A DNA stretch of 64,000 nucleotides. It comes from Mycobacterium sp. Root135. GTDB taxonomy: Bacteria; Actinomycetota; Actinomycetes; Mycobacteriales; Mycobacteriaceae. Within the stretch, counting starts at the first letter, position 1. Every line of letters begins with the position of its first letter. Below are positions 46,507 through 55,966 of the stretch, one piece after another. Both the position numbers and the translations under genes were made by a program. The DNA lies in the NCBI RefSeq assembly GCF_001426545.1, contig NZ_LMEZ01000001.1:1426912-1490911 (forward strand), in the 5' to 3' direction. The notes below the pieces were generated by a model that did not search any database, had not been told where the DNA came from, and saw only the letters and a list, made by a program, of their open reading frames with translations.

Positions 46507-47771
46507 AGGAACTCCTTGAGCCGCGGCCACAGCCCGACGACGGCGGCCGCCGCGGCGATCACCATCAGCACCAATGTGCCGGTGGGACTCCACGACAGGC
46601 GAGTTCCCGCGGCGGAGACGTCGTCGCGCAGCGTGGTGCGGGTCTGTTCGATGGCGTCGTTCAGGCTGGTCTCGATGCTCGCGAACAACGCGGCCGACGC
46701 GCTCGGATCGGGTCCGATCGCCTGGGCGAGCGCGCCGGGATAGTCACCGCCCTGGTAGAGCTCGACCTGCTTGCCGTGACTGGCGGTCCACGCGGCGACG
46801 CTGCCAGCCGCGTTTTCGTCCTCGAGCAAGGCGGTCAGCTGGCCGATGCGGTCGCCGAAGGACTTCTCCCCCGCGGTGATGTCACCCCGCGAGATCAACT
46901 GCAGCGTCTCCTCGGTTCTGGCCTTCTGGGCGATGACGCGGGCGTTCGCTAGCTGCTCGAATCGCGCCGTCCCCTGCGTTCGGCTTGCCTCGATGCTGTT
47001 GGCCACGAACACGTTGGCCACCACGACCCACGCCGCCACCAACACGACCGCGATCGTCGCGGCGATCAGACCCCTGTTGAACTGCCGGTTGGTGCGCCCG
47101 ACCAGGATCAGCGAGCCGACGGCGATCAGCACCAACACGATCAGCAGCAGGACAAGCCCGACGACCGGCAGCGACGCCACCGCCTTCTGGTCCTCGTCGA
47201 CCGCCGCAAGGGCTCCCGTGTACACCCGCTCGGCACTGGGAAGCATCGAGGTCTGCATCGACGAGGATGCCTCCCGGAAGTACGCGGCCCCGACCGCGAA
47301 GCCTTGCCGGTTGTTGGCCCGCGCCGACTCGACCTGACCGGTGTATGCGGCCAATTCAGCCGAAATCTGCGCCAACGCGGTACGTGTCTGCCCGTCACTG
47401 GCCCCCAGCGTCGCGTCGGTCAACGCCTCGGCGGCGTCGGCGAGGGCCTGCTGGTAGCGCGACCGCATCGGCGCCGTCTCGAGCCCGCCGGAAAGGTACT
47501 CGGTCGCCGCGGCGGCATCGGCGGCCGAAAGTGCGGCGTAGAGCTTTTGCGCGTTGTAGGCGAATGGCTCGGAATGGTCGAGAACGGCGTTGCCCTTCGC
47601 GATCCGGCTGTCGAGCTGGCCGCCGAGAACCACGCCGGCCACGACACACGATGCCGCGACGATCACGGCAATCAGACCGATCACGCCGGGGGTGGTGCGG
47701 GCGAAGCGCCGCAGCCATCCCTCGGACGTCTGGGCGTCCAGCATGGGCGCCGGTGTGTGCGTCGTGGTCAT
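46503..47771 (-). CDS. GlnX-like four-helix membrane protein
   Basis: 422 residues. Membrane helices near the N-terminus (GVIGLIAVIVAASCVVAGVV), two in the middle (LVLLLIVLVLIAVGSLIL; IAATIAVVLVAAWVVVAN) and one at the C-terminus, with two extracytoplasmic helical loops between, the architecture of GlnX (Rv0412c) that relays GlnH signals across the membrane. ATG 47771 with GGGGGTGA 6 bases upstream is preferred to GTG 47780. First gene of the overlapping operon. Confidence 0.85.
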   Translation of the reverse strand: MTTTHTPAPMLDAQTSEGWLRRFARTTPGVIGLIAVIVAASCVVAGVVLGGQLDSRIAKGNAVLDHSEPFAYNAQKLYAALSAADAAAATEYLSGGLETAPMRSRYQQALADAAEALTDATLGASDGQTRTALAQISAELAAYTGQVESARANNRQGFAVGAAYFREASSSMQTSMLPSAERVYTGALAAVDEDQKAVASLPVVGLVLLLIVLVLIAVGSLILVGRTNRQFNRGLIAATIAVVLVAAWVVVANVFVANSIEASRTQGTARFEQLANARVIAQKARTEETLQLISRGDITAGEKSFGDRIGQLTALLEDENAAGSVAAWTASHGKQVELYQGGDYPGALAQAIGPDPSASAALFASIETSLNDAIEQTRTTLRDDVSAAGTRLSWSPTGTLVLMVIAAAAAVVGLWPRLKEFL

Positions 47772-47791
47772 GTCGTTCACCCCCAGCCGCG

Positions 47792-47797
47792 ATCGTA
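47792..47797 (-). promoter_or_regulatory. candidate -10 box upstream of the GlnX-like gene
   Basis: TACGAT on the minus strand, 20 bases before the ATG at 47771, fits TANNNT and would give a leader just long enough to hold GGGGGTGA. It lies in the 82-bp gap after the amidase gene, so the signalling operon may have its own promoter. No clear -35 box. Confidence 0.35.
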
Positions 47798-47853
47798 ACC
47801 GCAGGCGGTCAGCGGCTCGGAGGTAGAACGATATTCGCCGTCGTCAACGCGAG

Positions 47854-49221
47854 CTATCCAAAGTGGGCCTTGAGGATCTGCGCGTGAACACCGACGGTCT
47901 TGTCGACCACCTGGCTCACGGAGAAGTTCGCCGCGGCCGACAGGTAGGCGTATGCGGTCGGACGATCCATGCCCCGGTCGTCTTGGAGGAAGTTCAACGC
48001 GTTGACGACGGCGCGTCGCATCGCGACGTTCAGGTCGTTGCCTTGGCCGTTGACCGCACCGTCGGGATCGGACAATCCGATCGGGATCCAGGCATCCGCG
48101 TTCTCGGCGAAGGGGTACCCGTAGGCGACCGACGGGGCATCGCCACTGCCCTTCTTGCAGACCGTCAACCGGAAGGTGCCGCGCAGGGCCCCCTCCATCG
48201 CCGTCAGCGCGACTTCTCCGTCGCCCATTGCCAGGTGGGGATCGCCGACGTAGAACAGCGCGCCGTCGGCGAACACGGGCAGATAGAACGTCGAGCCGGG
48301 ACCGAGCAGACCGATGTCGATGTTTCCGCCACCGAGGGTGGGTGGGATCGAGTTGGCATTGGGCGACGTCAGGCCGGGAGCGCTGGCGTAGGCGACGCCC
48401 ATCATCCCCATGAACGGCCGAAGCGGAAAGCGAACGGCGGCATTGCCGAACGGCATGACACCGTGGCCGTCCTCGACGGCGGTGAAGGTGGAGACGTTGC
48501 CGTACTCGGCCGGGTTCTTGGTCTTCCTCCCATCGGTGGCCGGGGGTGGCATGACCTCCTCGAGTGAGATGCCCGCCGGCGCCGCCCCGCCGGCGGTCGC
48601 TCCGAGCGCACCCTTGCCGTGGCGGCTCGACACCACGCCGTATGGGACTCTGGGGGTCGCTTCGAGGGTCTCGATCTTCAACACGTCGCCCGGTCGGGCG
48701 CCCTCGACGAATATCGGGCCGGTGACGACGTGCGGGCCGTCGACGTCGAAGTTTCGGGGCGTGCGGTCGTATCCCGAGGCGATGTCCACCGCGTCACGAA
48801 GGACGTCGGCCTCCGCAACGCCGTGAGAACCGAAGTACTCGACGGGATTTCGGCCCTGGTCCTCGAGGATTCCCTCGTGCGACACCGTGTCGACGGTGAC
48901 GGTCTGACCGGAGCGCATCTGCAGCACCGGCCGCGACTCGACGGTCGGCACGTAGCCCCACAGCACCTGGTCGACCTCTGAGCTCAGATAGTGGTCGCCG
49001 GGCCTGTCCCCGCTGCCCGGCTGAAGGATCGGACCGTTGCCCTGCGCCGCCGGGCTCGACGGTGTGCCACCGCTGCCACCCCCGCTCGCCGACGAGCACG
49101 CTGCCGCGGTGCCTGCGATGCCCACGCCGGCGAAGACTCCGGCCACCGCCTGCGCGAACCCCCTACGGCCGATGCCGCGGGCGATGGTCTCGGCGGCGTG
49201 TTCGGCCAGTGAATCGGTCAT
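47854..49221 (-). CDS. exported acetamidase/formamidase-like lipoprotein
   Basis: 455 residues. The N-terminus has RRGF (twin-arginine type) before a hydrophobic stretch ending AGTAAACSS, a likely lipobox. The rest is an FmdA/AmdA domain: VDTVSHEGILEDQGRNP, PGDVLKIETLE, GNIDIGLLGPGSTFYLPV, HLAMGDGEVALTAME. Family members hydrolyse formamide or acetamide, releasing ammonia, but most are cytoplasmic. ATG 49221 with GGGAG 6 bases upstream. It lies 82 bp before the GlnX-like gene in the same direction, which may link amide breakdown and nitrogen sensing. Confidence 0.82.
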   Translation of the reverse strand: MTDSLAEHAAETIARGIGRRGFAQAVAGVFAGVGIAGTAAACSSASGGGSGGTPSSPAAQGNGPILQPGSGDRPGDHYLSSEVDQVLWGYVPTVESRPVLQMRSGQTVTVDTVSHEGILEDQGRNPVEYFGSHGVAEADVLRDAVDIASGYDRTPRNFDVDGPHVVTGPIFVEGARPGDVLKIETLEATPRVPYGVVSSRHGKGALGATAGGAAPAGISLEEVMPPPATDGRKTKNPAEYGNVSTFTAVEDGHGVMPFGNAAVRFPLRPFMGMMGVAYASAPGLTSPNANSIPPTLGGGNIDIGLLGPGSTFYLPVFADGALFYVGDPHLAMGDGEVALTAMEGALRGTFRLTVCKKGSGDAPSVAYGYPFAENADAWIPIGLSDPDGAVNGQGNDLNVAMRRAVVNALNFLQDDRGMDRPTAYAYLSAAANFSVSQVVDKTVGVHAQILKAHFG

Positions 49222-49363
49222 GTAGAGCTCCCAGCTCGTCGAAGGGCGAAGCGTTACCGGTACGGGTTCCCCGGGTGCGTTTCTGGGAAGTTGCTGGGAA
49301 GTAACGACTCGCGACGACCCTCGGTTGGGGGTTATCCGACGCCGCGCGTGGGAACCAAGGAGC

Positions 49364-50707
49364 ATGAGCACAGCGACACGAGAGGTCGAGCCGGGCTCGC
49401 TTCGTCAGGCCATCGTCGGAGCGGGCATCGGCAACACCGTCGAGTGGTACGACTTTGCGATCTACGGCTTTCTGGCCACCTACATCGCCGAGAAGTTCTT
49501 TCCGTCCGTCGACGGCACCGCCGCACTGCTCAGCACGTTCGCGGTGTTCGCGGTGGCCTTCTTCATGCGCCCCCTCGGCGGCTTCTTCTTCGGCCCGCTC
49601 GGCGACCGGATCGGTCGCAAGCGGGTGCTGGCGATCGTGGTGGTCCTGATGTCGTTGTCCACCTTGGGCATCGGTCTGATACCGAGTTTCGACACGATCG
49701 GGGTTGCGGCGCCGGTGCTGCTGGTGCTGCTGCGTTGCGTGCAAGGGTTCTCCGCTGGCGGCGAATACGGCAGTGGGGCATGCTTTCTCGCCGAATTCGC
49801 CCCGACGCGGCACCGCGGGCTCGTCGTCGCCTTCCTGGTGTGGTCGGTGGTGGTCGGCTTCCTGCTGGGATCGGTGACCGTCACCGCGCTGGAGGCGATC
49901 CTGTCCGAGGATGCGATGAACGCCTACGGGTGGCGCATTCCGTTCCTCATCGCCGGCGTCCTCGGCGTCGTCGGGTTGTACATCCGGCTGCGCCTGCGGG
50001 ACACCCCCGAATTCGAACGGCTGCAGGACTCGGGCGACGTTGCCGAATCCCCACTGCGGGAGGCAGTGCGGACGGCGTGGCGGCCCATCTTGCAGATCAT
50101 CGGCCTGGTCGTCGTCCACAACGTCGGCTTCTACGTGGTGTTCACGTATCTGCCCACCTACTTCACGAAGACCCTCGGGTTCACCAAGACCGACGCCTTC
50201 GTCTCGATCACCGTGGCCAGCGTCGCGGCGCTGCTGCTGATCCTGCCGCTGGCGGCATTGTCGGACCGGATCGGCCGCAAACCGTTGTTGATCGCAGGCG
50301 CCGTCGGATTCGCGGTGTTCGCCTACCCGCTGTTCATCCTGCTCAACGCCGGCTCCCTGGGGGCGGCCATCGCCGCCCACGCGGGATTGGCCGCCTTGGA
50401 GGCGGTGTTCGTGTCGGCGTCGCTGGCCGCGGGCGCCGAGTTGTTCGCCACCCGGGTGCGGTCCACCGGCTACTCGATCGGCTACAACGTCTCGGTCGCC
50501 CTGTTCGGCGGCACCGCACCGTATGTGGCGACCTGGCTGACCGACCGGACCGGCAACGCCGTCGCACCGGCCTACTACGTGATCGTGGCAGCGGTGGTGA
50601 CCCTCGCGACGGTGCTCACCATGCGGGAGACGGCGAACCGGCCGCTAGCAAGCGGGGTCGAGGGCCCAGGAGCCCCGGTACAGCACCCCGACCACCCGAA
50701 GATCTGA
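49364..50707 (+). CDS. MFS transporter, metabolite:H+ symporter (proline/betaine/shikimate) type
   Basis: 447 residues, 12 membrane segments. [20 protein letters not shown] in helix 1 and [15 protein letters not shown], then [13 protein letters not shown] are the hallmarks of the MHS family (ProP, ShiA, CitA). AAGGAG directly precedes the ATG (1-base gap plus C). Divergent from the amidase. The last 63 bp overlap the convergent nagA gene. Substrate unknown; a carboxylate or betaine is typical. Confidence 0.88.
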   Translation: MSTATREVEPGSLRQAIVGAGIGNTVEWYDFAIYGFLATYIAEKFFPSVDGTAALLSTFAVFAVAFFMRPLGGFFFGPLGDRIGRKRVLAIVVVLMSLSTLGIGLIPSFDTIGVAAPVLLVLLRCVQGFSAGGEYGSGACFLAEFAPTRHRGLVVAFLVWSVVVGFLLGSVTVTALEAILSEDAMNAYGWRIPFLIAGVLGVVGLYIRLRLRDTPEFERLQDSGDVAESPLREAVRTAWRPILQIIGLVVVHNVGFYVVFTYLPTYFTKTLGFTKTDAFVSITVASVAALLLILPLAALSDRIGRKPLLIAGAVGFAVFAYPLFILLNAGSLGAAIAAHAGLAALEAVFVSASLAAGAELFATRVRSTGYSIGYNVSVALFGGTAPYVATWLTDRTGNAVAPAYYVIVAAVVTLATVLTMRETANRPLASGVEGPGAPVQHPDHPKI

Positions 50708-51790
50708 GTCAAGGACCGCCACATCGGCTTTCGCGCCGGGGACCAGCCCGTCGACTGAAAGGCCAAGCGCCCTGGCCGGATTGAGCGAGGACTGCCGCAC
50801 GGCCAGCTCAAGCGCCTCGTCTCGCGGTAACCCGCAGTGCTGGACGGCAAATCGGAACACCCGGTCCATCGTCGCCGTGCTTCCGGCGATGGTGTCCGTG
50901 CCCGCCACCGACGCGACGCGAGAGACGACGTCAACGGCCAGCGGCCCAAGGTGGTAGCGGCCGTCGGCCATTCCGGTCGCCGCCATCGCGTCGCTCACCA
51001 GCGACACCCGGTCGGGTCCGACGCTGCGGGTGACGTGGCGGTAGATCGCGGGGGCGACGTGGACGCCGTCGGTGATCAGCTCGACGGTCACACGCGGATC
51101 TTCGAGGAGCGCGACGACGGGCCCCGGCTCGCGGCGGTCGACGGGACGCATCGCGTTGAACAAGTGGGTGCCGACGGTCGCCCCGGCGGCGATCGCGGCC
51201 CGTGTCTGCTCGTAGGTCGCCTCGGTGTGACCGACCGCGGCCACCACCCCCGCCGCGACGAGCTGACCGATGGCCGCCAGCGCACCGTCGCGCTCGGGGG
51301 CGATGGTGACCATCCGGACGGCTCCTCCGCCCGCCGCCAGCACGCGGTCGATCTCGTCGGGATCCGGGTCGCGCATCAACGACGGCTGGTGGGCGCCGCA
51401 CCGCTTGGTCGACAACCATGGGCCTTCGAGGTGGATGCCGTCGATCACGCCGGACCGGACGTCGCCGGCCAATTCCGTTACCTGCCTGAGCAATTCGTCG
51501 GATCCGGCGGTGACCAGAGACGCGACGACGGCGGTGGTGCCGTGCCGGCGATGCACCCCGACGGCGGTCGCGGTCTCCTCAGGGGTGGCCGAGGTGAAGT
51601 TGGCTCCCCCGCCACCGTGCAGGTGGGTGTCGACGAAGCCGGGAACCACCGTGGCCGCGCCAAGGTCGTAGTCGGCGGCTCGCGGCGCCGGACCACCGCC
51701 GACGGCCAGGACCACTCCTTCGGAGACGTCAATCCAGCCGGGCCGCAACAGCTCTCGGCCGGTGAGCAGGGTGTCGGCGGTGATCAGCAC
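50645..51790 (-). CDS. nagA: N-acetylglucosamine-6-phosphate deacetylase
   Basis: 381 residues. Removes acetate from GlcNAc-6-P. Amidohydrolase motifs: [21 protein letters not shown] (metal Glu), [21 protein letters not shown] and catalytic Asp in [13 protein letters not shown] start directly abuts the nagB stop. The end runs 63 bp into the transporter gene on the other strand. Confidence 0.95.
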   Translation of the reverse strand: MLITADTLLTGRELLRPGWIDVSEGVVLAVGGGPAPRAADYDLGAATVVPGFVDTHLHGGGGANFTSATPEETATAVGVHRRHGTTAVVASLVTAGSDELLRQVTELAGDVRSGVIDGIHLEGPWLSTKRCGAHQPSLMRDPDPDEIDRVLAAGGGAVRMVTIAPERDGALAAIGQLVAAGVVAAVGHTEATYEQTRAAIAAGATVGTHLFNAMRPVDRREPGPVVALLEDPRVTVELITDGVHVAPAIYRHVTRSVGPDRVSLVSDAMAATGMADGRYHLGPLAVDVVSRVASVAGTDTIAGSTATMDRVFRFAVQHCGLPRDEALELAVRQSSLNPARALGLSVDGLVPGAKADVAVLDSDLRVVGVLYRGSWALDPAC

Positions 51791-52576
51791 TCAGATGCCC
51801 TGCCATCCGGGCTTCGAGCGGTACGTCTCGCGGTAGTAGTCGACCAATTGGAGCCGGCGCGCGGCGGCGTCGTCGAGAAGCACCGTGACGTGCGGGTGGT
51901 GCTGCAGGATGGTCGCCGGCCACATGGCGCTGACCGCACCCTCGACCAGATGGTGGACCGCCTCGGCCTTGCTGCGACCCGTCGCCACCAGGATCAGGTG
52001 CCGGGCCTCCATGATGGTCCCGAGCCCTTGGGTCAGGCAGTGCGTCGGCACCGATTCGACGTCGTCACCGAAGAACCGCGCGTTGTCGACGCGGGTCTGC
52101 CGGGTCAGCGTCTTGATACGGGTGCGGGACGCCAACGACGATCCCGGCTCGTTGAAGGCGATGTGCCCGTCAGTGCCGATTCCGAGGATCTGCAGGTCGA
52201 CCCCGCCGGCAGCCGCGATCGCGGCCTCGTACGCCGCGCAGGCGGCCGGGATGTCGTCCGCCCCGCCGTCGGGACTCGACACGGCACCGGGCGCGAAGTC
52301 GACGCGGGAGGTGAACACCTGGTCGATGACGTTGCGGTACCGCTCGGGGTGGTCGGCGGGCAGGCCGACGTACTCGTCGAGGGTGAACCCGCGAGCGCGG
52401 GCGAACGACAGGAGCCCGCCGTCGCAGCGCACCGCCAGTTCGTCGTAGATCGCCAGTGGCGACGATCCGGTGGCCAGCCCGAGGACGGCCTCGGGCTTCC
52501 TCGTCAGCAGGGCACCGATCGCGTCGGCGGCGATGCCACCGATCTCCGTGGCGTCGCGGCAGATGACGACTTCCAT
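51791..52576 (-). CDS. nagB: glucosamine-6-phosphate deaminase
   Basis: 261 residues, usual length. Converts glucosamine-6-P to fructose-6-P and ammonia. Motifs: LGLATGSSPLAIYDEL (phosphate loop), FTLDEYVGLPADHPERY (catalytic Asp), LGIGTDGHIAFNEPGS (catalytic His/Asp region), HCLTQGLGTIMEARH. Start codon abuts the EIIA stop (TAAATG). Middle gene of crr-nagB-nagA. Confidence 0.95.
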   Translation of the reverse strand: MEVVICRDATEIGGIAADAIGALLTRKPEAVLGLATGSSPLAIYDELAVRCDGGLLSFARARGFTLDEYVGLPADHPERYRNVIDQVFTSRVDFAPGAVSSPDGGADDIPAACAAYEAAIAAAGGVDLQILGIGTDGHIAFNEPGSSLASRTRIKTLTRQTRVDNARFFGDDVESVPTHCLTQGLGTIMEARHLILVATGRSKAEAVHHLVEGAVSAMWPATILQHHPHVTVLLDDAAARRLQLVDYYRETYRSKPGWQGI

Positions 52577-53047
52577 TTACTTGTTGGCGGTGAAAAGGTG
52601 TGCGCCGGCCAGGATGTCGGCGCCTTCCAGGACGGCTTCCGCGGCGACGACGTTGTCCGCTTCGCGTTCGTCCATGATCACGACGGGGACGATCGGGTTG
52701 AGTCCCTTGGCCACGATCGCCGGGACGTCGTAGGTGATGACGAGTTGACCGGCGGTGACGACGTCGCCCTCGGTGGCGTGCGCCGTGAAGCCCTCGCCCT
52801 TGAGAGCGACGGTGTCCAGGCCGAGGTGCACCAGGACGCCCACGTTGTCCGGCGTCAGGACGACGAAGGCGTGCGGGAGCAACTTCAGCAGCTTGCCGCC
52901 GACCGGTGCGATCGCCTCGGTGACCTCGTGCGGTGGCTCGACGGCGGCGCCGTATCCGACCATGCCCTGGGAGAAGACCGGGTCGGGAACATCCTGCAGG
53001 GATACCGCGCGCCCGGCGACCGGTGCGAGGACGTGTGTGGTGCTCAT
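52577..53047 (-). CDS. PTS glucose-family EIIA component
   Basis: 156 residues, a stand-alone EIIA(Glc)-type protein that passes phosphate from HPr to EIIB. Phospho-acceptor His in VLVHLGLDTV, the partner His in LPHAFVVLTPD, and GMVGYGAAVEP near the start. First gene of the nag operon; TATTGT lies 7 bases before the ATG with no ribosome site, so probably leaderless. EI and HPr genes are not in the window. Confidence 0.92.
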   Translation of the reverse strand: MSTTHVLAPVAGRAVSLQDVPDPVFSQGMVGYGAAVEPPHEVTEAIAPVGGKLLKLLPHAFVVLTPDNVGVLVHLGLDTVALKGEGFTAHATEGDVVTAGQLVITYDVPAIVAKGLNPIVPVVIMDEREADNVVAAEAVLEGADILAGAHLFTANK

Positions 53048-53054
53048 CTGCTCA

Positions 53055-53060
53055 ACAATA
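53055..53060 (-). promoter_or_regulatory. -10 box of the EIIA-nagB-nagA operon (leaderless)
   Basis: TATTGT on the minus strand, 7 bases from the EIIA ATG. The 115-bp divergent region to the EIICB gene contains no full DasR/NagR site (ACTGGTCTAGACCACT type) that I can see. Confidence 0.45.
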
Positions 53061-53162
53061 CGAGTACCGGCGCAACCGGGTCTCGTGTTCATGCGTTCTC
53101 GTCTAGGCTTCCCCGCAGCTTTGGCGGTGGCCGGCATGGCCGGCAGAGGAGGGTGACCTGAC

Positions 53163-54719
53163 ATGAGCGGTACGACGAAATCCCAAGGATCACAAACGAA
53201 GTCGGGTATGCGAATCCCCGGCTTCGCGCAACTGCAGCGACTCGGCAAGAGTTTGATGCTTCCCATCGCGGTGTTGCCCGCGGCGGGCATCCTGCTCCGT
53301 CTCGGCCAGGACGACCTGCTTGGCAGCATCAAGGCTCCGGTCATCGGACCGTTCTTCCAGGCGATGACCGCGGCGGGCGACGCGATCTTCAGCAACCTGC
53401 CGCTGCTGTTCGCAGTCGGCGTCGCGATCGGGTTCGCCAAGAAGGCCGACGGGTCGACGGCGCTGGCCGCCGTCGTCGGGTACCTGGTCGTGCAGGCGGT
53501 GTTCAAGACGATGTCGCCGATCGTGCTGGCGGGTGAGGTCGACAAGGCGGGCGAGCAAGCACAGATCAACTACAGCGTGTTTGCCGGAATCCTGGTCGGC
53601 CTGCTCACCGCGTATCTGTTCGACAAGTACCACACCATCCAATTGCCTTCGTATCTCGGCTTCTTCGGGGGTCGGCGCTTCGTCCCGATCGTGGTGTCCC
53701 TGGCCTGCCTGTTCCTCGCCTTCGCGATGAGCTACTGCTACCCGCTGTTCGACGCGGGCCTGACCGGTCTTGGCAAGTTCATCGGCGGCTCGGGAGCCAT
53801 CGGCGCATTCATCTACGGATTCGCCAACCGCATGCTGATTCCCCTTGGCTTGCACCACATCGTCAACTCGTTCGTCTGGTTCATCTACGGCGACTACCAG
53901 ACCCCGGACGGAAAGGTCGTCACCGGCGAGCTGACTCGCTTCGCGGCAGGCGACCCGTCGGCGGGGCTCCTCACGTCGGGCTTCTACCCCATCCTGATGT
54001 TCGGCCTGCCCGCGGCGGCACTTGCCATGATCCACGTCGCAAACAAGAAGCAACGCAAGGTCGCGGTCGGCATCCTGTCGGCAGCCGCGTTGACCGCGTT
54101 CCTGACCGGCGTCACCGAACCGCTCGAGTTCGCGTTCATGTTCGTGGCGTTCCCGCTGTACGTCGTGCACGCCGTCCTCACCGGGCTGTCCCTGGCGATC
54201 GCCTACCTACTCGACATCCATCTGGGCTTCTCGTTCTCCGCGGGGTTGATCGACCTGCTGCTCTACGGCACGGCTCCCGCGGCGAAGAACATTCCGCTGC
54301 TCATCGGCATGGGTGTGGTGTTCTTCGTCCTCTACTACGTGCTGTTCCGGTTCGCGATCACGAAGTGGAACATGCGGACTCCCGGTCGCGAGCCGGAGCT
54401 CGAGTTCGAGGCGGAGGAGCGCGCCAACCTCGGGGAGGGTGACACTTCCGCGACGACCGTGACGGCGGGCGGGTCGGTTGCCACGACCGAGAGCACGGCC
54501 GAGAAGCTCATCACGGCGTTCGGCGGCCGGGAAAACCTGGTCAACGTCGACGCCTGCATCACGCGGCTGCGGATGGAGGTGGCCGATCCGTCGAAGGTGG
54601 ACCAGGCGCAGTTGAAGGCTCTCGGCGCCGCCGGTGTCATCGAGGTCGGCAACAACGTCCAGGCCGTGTTCGGCACGCAGGCCGAGGCGCTGAAGAACGA
54701 CATCAAGGACGTGCTCTAG
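53163..54719 (+). CDS. nagE: PTS N-acetylglucosamine-specific EIICB component
   Basis: 518 residues. EIIC domain (about 18-400) with roughly ten membrane segments and sugar-site motifs NRMLIPLGLHHIVNSFVWF and TGVTEPLEFAFMF, then linker and EIIB domain (about 440-518) with the phosphocysteine in VDACITRLRM. GlcNAc specificity follows from the nagA/nagB context and GLHHIVNSF-type EIIC. GAGGAGGG lies 8 bases before the ATG. Divergent from the EIIA-nagB-nagA operon. Confidence 0.92.
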   Translation: MSGTTKSQGSQTKSGMRIPGFAQLQRLGKSLMLPIAVLPAAGILLRLGQDDLLGSIKAPVIGPFFQAMTAAGDAIFSNLPLLFAVGVAIGFAKKADGSTALAAVVGYLVVQAVFKTMSPIVLAGEVDKAGEQAQINYSVFAGILVGLLTAYLFDKYHTIQLPSYLGFFGGRRFVPIVVSLACLFLAFAMSYCYPLFDAGLTGLGKFIGGSGAIGAFIYGFANRMLIPLGLHHIVNSFVWFIYGDYQTPDGKVVTGELTRFAAGDPSAGLLTSGFYPILMFGLPAAALAMIHVANKKQRKVAVGILSAAALTAFLTGVTEPLEFAFMFVAFPLYVVHAVLTGLSLAIAYLLDIHLGFSFSAGLIDLLLYGTAPAAKNIPLLIGMGVVFFVLYYVLFRFAITKWNMRTPGREPELEFEAEERANLGEGDTSATTVTAGGSVATTESTAEKLITAFGGRENLVNVDACITRLRMEVADPSKVDQAQLKALGAAGVIEVGNNVQAVFGTQAEALKNDIKDVL

Positions 54720-54721
54720 CG

Positions 54722-55936
54722 CTAGTCCTTGGGCAGGACGAGCGCGGCGATGGCGGCTGCGGCGATCGCCAGCGCCAGGATCGTGGCGGCGACGGCGGTC
54801 CAGCCGTACCGGTCGAACGCCACTCCGCCGAACCAGCCGATGACGCTGGAGCCGCCGTAGTAGAAGAGGTTGTAGAGGGAGGACGCCTGCGCCTTGCCGA
54901 CGGGTGCCGACTGCCCGGTCCACCCCGAGGCGATGGAATGCGCCCCGAAGAACCCGGCCGTCGCGACCACCAGACCGACGAGGACCGCGATCACGTTGTC
55001 GCTCAGGGTGATTGCGACGCCGGTGACCATGATCGCGACGGAGACCAGCAGGACGCGTTTGCGGCCGAAGCGGGTGGCCTCGGCCCCGGCGCGAGACGAC
55101 GCCCAGGTGCCGGCCAGGTAGGCCAGGAACACCAGGCTGACCAGGAACGACGGCAGGAAGAACGGCGCACCGGTCAGCCGGAACCCCAGGAAGTTGTAGA
55201 GCGCGACGAAGCCGCCCATCAGCAGGAATCCCTGGGCGAACAGGGCGAGCTGACGGGGTGAGCGCAGGTTGGCCGCCAACCGGTGGACGAGCGTCCCCTC
55301 GGGTCCCGTTCCTCGACGGGGAACGAAGCCGCGTGGTGCGGGCGCGAGCTTGACGAATGCCAGTGCGGCGCAACCGCACAGCGCCGCGACGGTGAACACT
55401 CCCCCACGCCAGCCGGCGAATTCCGCCACGGGACTGGCCACCAGTCGTCCGAGAAGACCGCCGATGGTGGTGCCTGCGACGAAGGTTCCGGCGGCCCGCG
55501 CTGCGTGCGCCGGGTCGATCTCCTCGGTGAGATACGCGACCGCGATGGCGGGCACCCCGCCGACGAACAGTCCCTCGACGAAGCGCCCGGCGAGCAACGC
55601 CTCGTAGGTCGGCGCGAAGGGAACCAGGAGCCCGACGGTGGTGGCGACGCTGACGGAGATCGTCATCGCCTTGACCCGCCCGATGCGGTCGGCAAGCGTC
55701 GACCAGGGAATGACGCCGAGCGCCAATCCCACGGTCGACGCCGAGATCGTCAGCGCGACGTCGGCGGCACCGATGTGCAGCCCGCCCGCGATGAGCGGCA
55801 GCACCGCCTGCGGCGAGTAGAGCTGTGCGAACGTCGCCACCCCGGCGAAGAAGAGCGCGGCCAACAGTCGCCCGTACTCGGCCGAGCCGCGGCTATGTCC
55901 CGCCCATCGCGGCGCGGCGCATTGTTCGATAGACAC
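54722..55936 (-). CDS. MFS transporter (YnfM/DHA1-like)
   Basis: 404 residues, 12 membrane segments, with LADRIGRVKAMTISV after helix 2 and TEEIDPAHAARAAGTFVAG in helix 5 as in YnfM/CynX-like efflux or uptake carriers. GTG 55936 is preferred over ATG 55996: TACGGT sits 7 bases before the GTG (leaderless) and a LysR-type operator lies just upstream, which the longer version would cover. Follows the LysR gene in the same direction; convergent with nagE, their stops sharing the palindrome CTAGCGCTAG. Confidence 0.82.
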   Translation of the reverse strand: MSIEQCAAPRWAGHSRGSAEYGRLLAALFFAGVATFAQLYSPQAVLPLIAGGLHIGAADVALTISASTVGLALGVIPWSTLADRIGRVKAMTISVSVATTVGLLVPFAPTYEALLAGRFVEGLFVGGVPAIAVAYLTEEIDPAHAARAAGTFVAGTTIGGLLGRLVASPVAEFAGWRGGVFTVAALCGCAALAFVKLAPAPRGFVPRRGTGPEGTLVHRLAANLRSPRQLALFAQGFLLMGGFVALYNFLGFRLTGAPFFLPSFLVSLVFLAYLAGTWASSRAGAEATRFGRKRVLLVSVAIMVTGVAITLSDNVIAVLVGLVVATAGFFGAHSIASGWTGQSAPVGKAQASSLYNLFYYGGSSVIGWFGGVAFDRYGWTAVAATILALAIAAAAIAALVLPKD

Positions 55937-55966
55937 TCGAACTACCGTAGGAACGCCCGTGCCATG

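Noticed and set aside
53048..53162. DasR dre site in the nag divergent region
   Set aside because: Only a fragment (GTCTAG) is found; the second half is missing.
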